Shown one piece after another: positions 57,380 through 64,000 of a DNA stretch of 64,000 bases (within the stretch, counting starts at the first letter, position 1; each line of letters opens with the position of its first letter). The notes beneath the pieces are model-generated. The model ran no database searches, was not told the DNA's origin, and saw only the letters and a program-made list of their open reading frames with translations. The translations under genes and the position numbers were made by a program. Source of the stretch: Trichosphaerium sp. ATCC 40318 (lineage: Eukaryota; Discosea; Flabellinia; Trichosidae); assembly GCA_038496445.1 (NCBI GenBank), contig JALMLS010000390.1:50653-114652 (forward strand), read 5' to 3'.

Positions 57380-58531
57380 TTATGCCAGTTGCATACTTTT
57401 CCACCAACCGCTATTGTTCAGTGCTAGTATTCTATAGCGGCGTTCGTCATAAGATTCAACTTTTACATAGTGATCTCTCCAAGCGATATTCCAGCCAGCA
57501 ATCTTACCATCTCCGTTATTCGTTGCTACTTGGGTCCACTGGTTGTTTACTAGTTTGAGTGTTTGGGAATTACCACGTAGATTAATTGCGAGCAAGTGCT
57601 GAGGATCTGTTCCGCCTACTGGTTGAACCAAGTCGAATTTTCCTGTAAGAAATCTATTGTAAGGACCGATTGTCCATGTGCCTACTTTGCCGTTTGAGCC
57701 GCCTTCAATGAACTGGAAGGTATTCGTTGCTGGGTCTAATTTCATGAGGTGATGCCATCCGTTTGGATTAATACAAAGAAGGAGATCATGTGATCGTGTT
57801 TCGAATCCACCAACAATGCACTTGTCATACGACAGATTAATAACCCACCAGTTTATCAGTCCGTTGCTTGAGCTCGAGAGAATATCCCAGTTGTTTGTTA
57901 CCGCGTTGAATGTCATTACGTAGTACCCAGTTGACTTGATCAATACAACATACTCTTTTTTTTGTACTAGAGTGTGGTCAAAGTAGCCAGCGAGGAGTTT
58001 GTCAGTGGCTTGAACATTTGCGTTCGAAGCGTACTGGAGTGTTACGAAGTTGAAGATGTAGTTAAGCATCCCGTTGTTATCGTCTATTGTAAGGTCTAGT
58101 TCAAACGTAGCATAGCGACCATCGGGGTTTGAAATGAGCAAATCTTTTGCAAGCCATCCTCTGAACCTTCCTGAAACATATTGATCGGTAGAAGACGTAT
58201 ACCAGGTTCCAATTGTACGTCCGCCTTTTGCTTGATATCTCCAATTGCGGTCCCTGTCTAACCACGCTAGCATCCACTTCTGGCCGGGTTTGATAAAGAG
58301 AGTGAAAGAGGCTACTTGGATATGCCCCAAATATTCCATCGGTATGAATTTGTCTCCAGGTTGGATTATCCACGATTCAACTGTGAAGGGACCTGAGGAG
58401 TGGAACATGTGGTCATATCTCTTTGCAGTGATATGGGTAGGCGCTGAATTTTCAGCGTAGGGAGTCCAGTACGCATGTACTATGCCGAAAATAACAAGGG
58501 ATAGGAAGATAAAGCGAATTGTTGCCATCAA
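57380..58531 (-). CDS. Secreted protein with Trp/Gly beta repeats
   Basis: Single frame of 383 codons. Signal peptide IRFIFLSLVIFGIVHAYWTP. The mature chain has repeats of about 45-60 residues that share a pattern: WMLAWLDRDRNWRYQAKGGR, DLLISNPDGRYATFELD, VVLIKSTGYYVMTFNAVT, LLLCINPNGWHHLMKLDP, LLAINLRGNSQTLKLVNN, each followed by a W-(T/V)-(I/N)-x-(P/L)-(Y/S) strand and a GxF/GYF turn. This suggests a beta-propeller or trefoil built from about six blades. No catalytic motif. Similar to bacterial VCBS/FG-GAP style proteins only in general pattern. Confidence 0.75.
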   Translation of the reverse strand: MMATIRFIFLSLVIFGIVHAYWTPYAENSAPTHITAKRYDHMFHSSGPFTVESWIIQPGDKFIPMEYLGHIQVASFTLFIKPGQKWMLAWLDRDRNWRYQAKGGRTIGTWYTSSTDQYVSGRFRGWLAKDLLISNPDGRYATFELDLTIDDNNGMLNYIFNFVTLQYASNANVQATDKLLAGYFDHTLVQKKEYVVLIKSTGYYVMTFNAVTNNWDILSSSSNGLINWWVINLSYDKCIVGGFETRSHDLLLCINPNGWHHLMKLDPATNTFQFIEGGSNGKVGTWTIGPYNRFLTGKFDLVQPVGGTDPQHLLAINLRGNSQTLKLVNNQWTQVATNNGDGKIAGWNIAWRDHYVKVESYDERRYRILALNNSGWWKSMQLA

Positions 58532-59276
58532 GTTACCTTAGGTTTTTTTTGTCTTCCTGAATTCTTACGGAATTTTAAAAAAAGTGCACATCTCAGTTTG
58601 TACATTAAACTTATTTAGGATCCTTAGATCAATGGATTTATGGGGTTGACGGAAGGGCCTATGTACATTTTTTTTGCGTTCAACATTGAACTCCTGAAAG
58701 GAACCCCAAATTTTGGCTAAAACTTTCACATGAAACCAACCCATTTCAAATGTTTGTCAACTGCGGTATGTTCTAAGCTGCTTGACACAGAACCAAATTA
58801 GCCTTTACACCTTGTTAGATGTCGCGCACATTAGGCTTTCAGGGTAAGCACATTATTTGTTGAATCACCAATACCGATAGAATAGAATATTCAACGGTGT
58901 TAAAACGAAACAATGTCAGGATACTCTTCGCTATTTCCAATTCATGTTTCATTTTGTCACTTTGTACAGTCATCAACTCACAAGACGTATATTTGTGGGA
59001 AGTCTGGCTTACAACACTAGGCGGTCAAGACGGTGCAACTTACAATTCATCCTTTTTTCTTTTTGCGAACAAAGATAAATATTAAAAAGACTAGAATTAT
59101 TTTTTAAGATGGCCAGGTTTATTAGTTACGTTTACAAAGAAGATAAGCTTCTATGGCGAGGTTATGGAAAGGGAGGTGGTGGTAAAAGAGTAACCAGAGT
59201 GTGAGAGGTCAAGAGAGAAAGAAATAAGACAAGAGAGTGAGAACTCATCAGTTTTTTATTTATTTGGTTTTTTTTT
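58532..59276. other. Intergenic, no gene seen
   Basis: About 0.75 kb. A plus-strand frame of 62 codons at 58897-59085 has a hydrophobic part but no start context or family likeness. T-rich run at 59267-59278. Nothing else. Confidence 0.5.
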
Positions 59277-61029
59277 TCAGAAAAAGAACGGTTTAGCGTC
59301 AACTACTGAGTTAAATTGACTCTTTTCATCAATTTGTATTGGTGATGGAGTAAAAGTAAACTTAGATTTGAATTTTAAAGCACCGTCTTTAAAATCAACT
59401 TGATTTGTCACATTCCCTTTTACGTCATACTGTGTTTCAAATCCGTGTCTTAAACCACCTTTATATTCAACATCCATCTTCACACTTCCGTCAGGATAAA
59501 ACTCCTTATAAACGCCACATCGTGCACCATCTTTCATAAAACATTCTGACAAAAGGATACCATTATCATCAACTGTTGACGCTTTACCATTCTCTTTCCC
59601 ATCAACATAATTAGTAATGTAATATGTTTTTCCCTCGTCTTTACTCATTTTTGAAGAGCCTACAGGCTTACCTTCCTTAAACGTACTTGAGTTAATCAAA
59701 GTACCATTTGGTAGCCATTTTTGATAAGGCCCATTTTTTTTCCTATTCTCAAAGTGGTTTTTCTCCTTTAGGGAACCGTTTAAGTAGTATTTTGTTTCTT
59801 CTCCATGTTTGATTCCTTCATCATTATAGGTTGTGTCGATAAATAAATTACCAGTTGGAAACCATTGTCTGTAGCGACCAATAATTTTGTCACTTTTTCT
59901 TGTTGTGTCTACTTGCAATTTACCTGATGTGTCCCATTCTTTGTAACGGCCATCAAGAACACCTACATAAAATTCCGTTAAGCTACTGAATATATTTGTA
60001 TTTGGAAAATAATCACGTGTTTTCAGATGAGCAAAACAACAAACAGTAGCTAAGAAACTACAACACAATTTCTAAAAACAAAGATAAAACTAGAAGCATA
60101 CCTTCTTTGTATTGATGATGAATAATCATCTGTCCTGTCTTTGACCATACTTTATAGTCTCCGTGTTTGAGGTTATGTTTATAATGAGATAGCAATTGGA
60201 TTTGACCGTCCTGAAAAAACTGCTTTGCTTCTCCTTCTAAATGACCATCAATATAGTTTTTGTGTTCATCGATTGAGCCATTTAAGTGATACTTCTTATG
60301 CTCTCCATTAGGTACTCCGTCTATATAATTATATTCACGGGATAACATCCCTGATACTTTGAAATAGTACTTTGAAGTTCCCTGAAGTAAACCTTCCTTG
60401 AACAGTTTTTCTGAAGTGAGTTGTCCCGTATCAAACCATGTCTTTTCAAGCCCATCCTTTTTGCCTTTCTTGTAGTGACACTCTACCTCGGGTTGACCGT
60501 TACTATGCCACGCTTTATGACATTGTATAACTTTATTACCATTGAAGGAACTATAAGTCATATGCCTCTTTAGTTTCCCATCTGAGTACCATTGCTTGAC
60601 ATCTGAAGGTTGTTTATGATATATAAGTGTATCATGTAGATATTTCTTACAGTCTTGCACAACACCATCTTTGTATTGGGTTATACAAGACTTACCATTT
60701 AAAGGATACTCAAATTCTACTTGTTCTCCATGTTTAAGTCCGTTTTTGTAGTTCGCTTTAAAGGTAAGTTTGTCTGTTTTACCTGGGCTGTACCAAAGAG
60801 AATATTTTCGTAGTTCTCCTTCCAATTTACCATTCTCATAAGATGCTGTAATGCGAACTGCCTTATTATCATTTGTTTTGAAGATGAACGACCCATGTCG
60901 TTCCAAGTTGTTGTTAAAGCGAGATGTCACTGCTGTTTGATAGCATAATAATGGCCATACCTCTTGGACAGCATAGTCTATATTACGTATAGCGTAGTGT
61001 AGCTCAATAGGTAGATTGAGTAACGTCAA
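59277..61029 (-). CDS. YwqK/MORN-like repeat protein
   Basis: Two exons, with the intron at about 59965-60099. ATG at 61029 opens TLLNLPIELHYAIRNIDYAV, which could be an F-box-like helix. Then come about twenty units of 20-25 residues of the type YKNGLKHGEQVEFEY, YIDGVPNGEHKKYHLNGS, FENRKKNGPYQKWLPNGT and YKGGLRHGFETQYDVKGN, that is (Y/F)xxGxxxG followed by an aromatic strand and a (N/D)G turn. They match the repeats of bacterial YwqK-type proteins, which are also like MORN motifs. No enzymatic domain. Probably a protein-binding beta solenoid. Confidence 0.75.
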
Positions 61030-61231
61030 CGAACTATTTTGGAAAAAGCCGTTAGAAACGTTATTTACGCTTTAAATTGAACCTTGTCGTTGACGCTGAG
61101 TCTTCGGAAGACATTGAAGCAGTTTACGTTAAATAATATATCAATACCGTGTGGAGGTACGTCTCCAAAGTACCAAACAATTAGCGTGGTAAATATGTTG
61201 CGACACAACTGTTTCTGCGAAAAAAGCTGTT

Positions 61232-61255
61232 AACACTTAAACATAGTTAAGTGTT
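61232..61255. repeat. 9-bp inverted repeat
   Basis: AACACTTAA at 61232-61240 and TTAAGTGTT at 61247-61255, with a 6-base loop. Could be a small RNA hairpin or a dimer binding site upstream of the divergent YwqK-repeat gene. Confidence 0.7.
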
Positions 61256-61758
61256 GGCAGAATTCTTCAAATTATTTTTTCCACAGCTGTCATGGATGTT
61301 GTTGCTGTACGGATCATATTGTAACCGTGTTTAGTTTCAAATAGTGTATTGCTCTGATTTTGATTGATTCTGTGTCAAACTCGCTGTCTTAGCATGAATT
61401 CAACATGGTAATTCATTGTTGTGTTTATATCACGTGACTTGAAAAAAAAAAGTTTTTGCTCTTTATGCCGAAGCAGTTTAACTGATTCGCTGTAAATGAC
61501 CTAGCACGTAAGCAATGCCACAGTCCTTTTTTGGAGTTACACAAAACCTTTATTTATTGGGTTGATAGTGGTATCCATGTCATACATCCTGCGGTTATGT
61601 ATAGTTTGCAACAACTAAGTTAGTGTTCTCCGTAAGCGCTACAAAATAGAAAAAGAATGGTATTATTGTGATACCAAGTATAGACGTCTTAACATTGTCG
61701 CCACATTCTTCTGTTGGACAATCAGTGAATAGAAAACTCAAGCATTGAAGCTATAAGG

Positions 61759-61795
61759 CGTAAAAGGTCCAGAAAGGATGCAGAACCTTTACGCA
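61759..61795. repeat. Hairpin-like inverted repeat with one bulge
   Basis: GCGTAAAAGGT at 61759-61769 pairs with ACCTTTACGC at 61786-61795 except for one extra A. The 16-base loop is rich in purines. Function unknown. Confidence 0.6.
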
Positions 61796-62632
61796 AACAA
61801 CAGACCGCTATCTACTTTGATGCTGAATGTACTCATAGACCTTTGCAAAGAACTATTCTATAGTTTTACTTAGTTTCTGAAGCTCACATTAAACGATTCA
61901 TACCACATTGGTTCCTGCTAGCTAACTTGGGTTCGTTTCCTTTCATCATCAGCTTGTATCTACATTTTAATATCTCTCGCCTACAGCCAATCTACTATTT
62001 GGTACTCACATGATCCCTTGCAACATTTAGCTCTTAACAACCGCCTCCCTTTGTACGCACTAATATGTCTATCCCGAATGTAGTTTTAATGGCAAAGAAC
62101 TTGATTAGGTATTCTCCAATGACCACATAGTGCTGTGCTATTGATCCTCATAATAAACATGAACCTAGAAAATCGAATTAAAGAAATAATTGTTTAATGC
62201 AGCTTTACGCTTACATCACGTGCTCAACTCAATTGGCAGGTTGTTTTATCTGAAACCTACAGATAATACGTGGCCGTTTCACAATCAGAAGCTAGCACCT
62301 GTGTAAATTGCTACTTCATAATCTCCAAAGCGGTGGCTCTACAAAGATGTAAATCCTCCCCTCTTTTTTGGGGTTCGTAGTTTAAAGTGGTTTCAGCTAA
62401 CAAATAAAAAAGCGAGAAATCTAGTGAAAGTGATAAAATCGTGTCTGACCCAAGTCGCCAAAAACTAGGCACGTGCGGGGAAAATATGTGAACTTGCGAT
62501 GACTAGGAACTACTATGGAGATTCACAATGTCATTTACAACTGACTTTTTTAACCTGGTTTTTACGAGAATAACACCTCACATTGTAATCATTGAGTCTG
62601 TCAAGGAAGCTTTTCCGTTCTATGTAATACCA

Positions 62633-63225
62633 ATGTATCACTTATCGCTACTACTTTCCCTTCTTTTTGCTATGATAGTCATTTCCGTTGTATTCTTTAG
62701 TATGGTAACAAAAGCAACCGTAAAAAGGAGTTAACGTTGAATTTACTCTTTACATAGTGCCAAGAAACTAGTAATCCTTGTATAGATGACTGTCTGGCTA
62801 TCCTTGATTCTGGAACTGTTGGTGCTCAAAGAAAAACATTTCGCAGCGTGTGCTTTGTTGCTTGTAGCCAAGACGAAACAGATAAGCCTACAGATACACC
62901 AAGTGATCAACCAAACAATGTGGGAGAATCCGAAGACCCAGATATCAGCTGTTTCGTCAGGTGCCGACACACGTTCCAAACGTGTTTCGCATCAACTACC
63001 GACAATGAAAGAAAACAATGTTTACGCGATTTCAAAGGTTGCGAGCAAGACTGTGACTCACAATCGACGCAATATCATACTTCAGACCCTTCATTCAAAC
63101 AAGCTTGTACTGGAGAGCACAGAGATTGTAGCGGAGATATTCAAGAATGCAAGGACACCCTGCAAATATGTCATACAGATCAGCGGGATGAAATCTCAGC
63201 CAACCAAAGAACATCTGTGAAATGA
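62633..63225 (+). CDS. Secreted cysteine-rich protein
   Basis: Exon 1 (62633-62704) gives a signal peptide (MYHLSLLLSLLFAMIVISVV); a GTAACA intron joins at 62758 to CQETSNPCIDDCLAILDSG. About eighteen cysteines follow, many in CxxxC pairs: VCFVACSQ, SCFVRCRHTFQTCFA, CLRDFKGCEQDC, CTGEHRDCSGDIQECKD and CHTDQRDE. A Pro/Thr/Asp linker (KPTDTPSDQPNN) separates two Cys blocks. Likely a disulfide-rich extracellular protein, helical by the C-x3-C and C-x6-C spacing. ATG 62528 in the same frame is a possible longer start. Family not recognised. Confidence 0.65.
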
Positions 63226-63428
63226 TCATGGGTTTAATTATTTGTTTTTGCTAAATAAACATGCTAAATTTATTGCCCTTCCTAGTCAATGAATAGAGAT
63301 GATCCGTAACTACGTTTGTTTATAATATTATCAAACAACCAGTACTTTCGAATATTTCGTTAAAATATGCGAAAATTCGCTACAATTGTTTTTCCGTATT
63401 TGCTCAAAGGTCCAAAAGGTACAGTACA

Positions 63429-64000
63429 ATGGGCAACAGCTTTCCGAAAACCCCTTTTCACGTTAAGAGTACAGCAGCTGAGGTAACTGCATACTATAAA
63501 ACTGATTTAAAAGGGAAAACAGTTGTGATTACAGGTAAACAAACGAGTATGCCGTATATGTTCTAACCAGTACAATTAGGAGCAAATGGAGGAATTGGTT
63601 TGTAAACGTAGTACAACAAGCGCTAACTACAAGATAGGTCTGGAAACCGCCCGCGCAATGGCTCTTTGTGGCGCAACAACGGTTCTTGCGTGTCGTAATC
63701 TCCAAAAAGCTGCTGACGCCACTGAAAGCATAAAAAAGAGTCTCACAGACGCAGGAATGTCTGTAGATACTGTACTAACGAAATCTGTAAGTCTAAACTT
63801 GTTCTGGACATTTAAACTATCAAGTAACCTATGTGTAGTTGGATTTGGGATCTCTGCAGTCCGTACGCGACTTTGTTAGCGACCTAGATGTAGAAAAGAT
63901 AGACATTCTTGTATTGAACGCTGGTACACTTTCCGGCCTGATTTAACGCCTCCAGGCGTAGTATTAATATCCAGTATAGCCATTTTATATACACCAGAAA
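63429..64000 (+). CDS. Short-chain dehydrogenase/reductase, N-terminal part
   Basis: The gene runs off the window. ATG 63429 gives MGNSFPKTPFHV, with a possible Gly-2 myristoylation site. Exons join to KGKTVVIT, then GANGGIG (the NAD(P)-binding TGxxxGIG motif split by an intron), LETARAMALCGATTVLACRN, LGSLQSVRDFVSD and KIDILVLNAG, then after a GTACAC intron ILYTPE. This matches the Rossmann half of retinol-dehydrogenase/WWOX-type SDRs. Introns here are 45-60 nt. The active-site Tyr and the substrate region lie beyond 64000, so the reaction is unknown. Confidence 0.85.

Larger units (their letters stand above)
61030..62632. other. Long intergenic region with two small hairpins
   Basis: About 1.6 kb, the longest gene-free stretch in the window. 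Stops are frequent in all frames and I see no tRNA or snRNA. It holds inverted repeats at 61232-61255 and 61759-61795 and CACGTG sites at 61432, 62219 and 62471. An ORF from 62528 may be a longer 5' part of the next gene. Confidence 0.55.

Overview
The window is nuclear DNA from a small, intron-rich unicellular eukaryote, AT-rich by eye. It holds spliceosomal introns of mostly 40-120 nt, eukaryote-only families (Rac, a Rab-like GTPase, G-protein alpha, PITP, exosome CSL4, a small Tim chaperone, SH3, PH and PX proteins, F-box proteins) and two nuclear tRNA genes. I cannot name the species. The mix of a Gly-2-acylated Rab, several F-box/repeat proteins, an AIF1-like EF-hand protein and large secreted proteins fits a free-living, perhaps amoeboid, protist, but that is inference. 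I see no virus, transposon, CRISPR array or organelle DNA.

Layout. 1-6.5 kb, plus strand: the end of an SLC4-type transporter, a phosphatidylinositol transfer protein with a basic tail, a remnant of a leucine-rich repeat gene, and a chromatin-type protein with a Tudor/Agenet-like region and a cysteine cluster. 6.8-12.7 kb: 6-phosphogluconolactonase (minus), GH27 alpha-galactosidase (plus) and a PH-domain protein with a TIPE-like tail (minus). 13.6-18.2 kb, minus: a large secreted protein with two CBM6-like modules joined by a tract of about 60 Ala-Pro-Thr-Asp repeats. 18.4-25 kb: small unknown genes, a GHMP galactokinase whose introns carry tRNA-Pro and tRNA-Ser, and Rac. 26-33 kb: divergent CSL4 and a DEAD-box helicase with a presequence-like N-terminus, then a G-alpha. 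33-41 kb: a mitochondrial carrier-like protein, a thymidylate-kinase domain fused to a multi-pass membrane region, secreted or membrane unknowns, a PX protein and a small Tim. 41-50 kb: a membrane-anchored M64 peptidase, an intronless multi-pass protein, a Rab without C-terminal cysteines, an F-box protein, an AIF1-like EF-hand protein and an unknown. 50-64 kb: a large SH3-PH-ankyrin protein, an F-box LRR protein, secreted and YwqK-repeat proteins, a cysteine-rich secreted protein and the start of a short-chain dehydrogenase.

The genes do not form an operon or one pathway. The shared themes are lipid and small-GTPase signalling (PITP, PH, PX, Rac, Rab, G-alpha, SH3-PH-ANK), galactose-linked sugar metabolism (alpha-galactosidase and galactokinase), secreted repeat-stalk proteins, and F-box adaptors. 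Exon boundaries were worked out by hand from reading frame, GT/GC-AG sites and family similarity, so single junctions may be wrong even where the gene call is firm.
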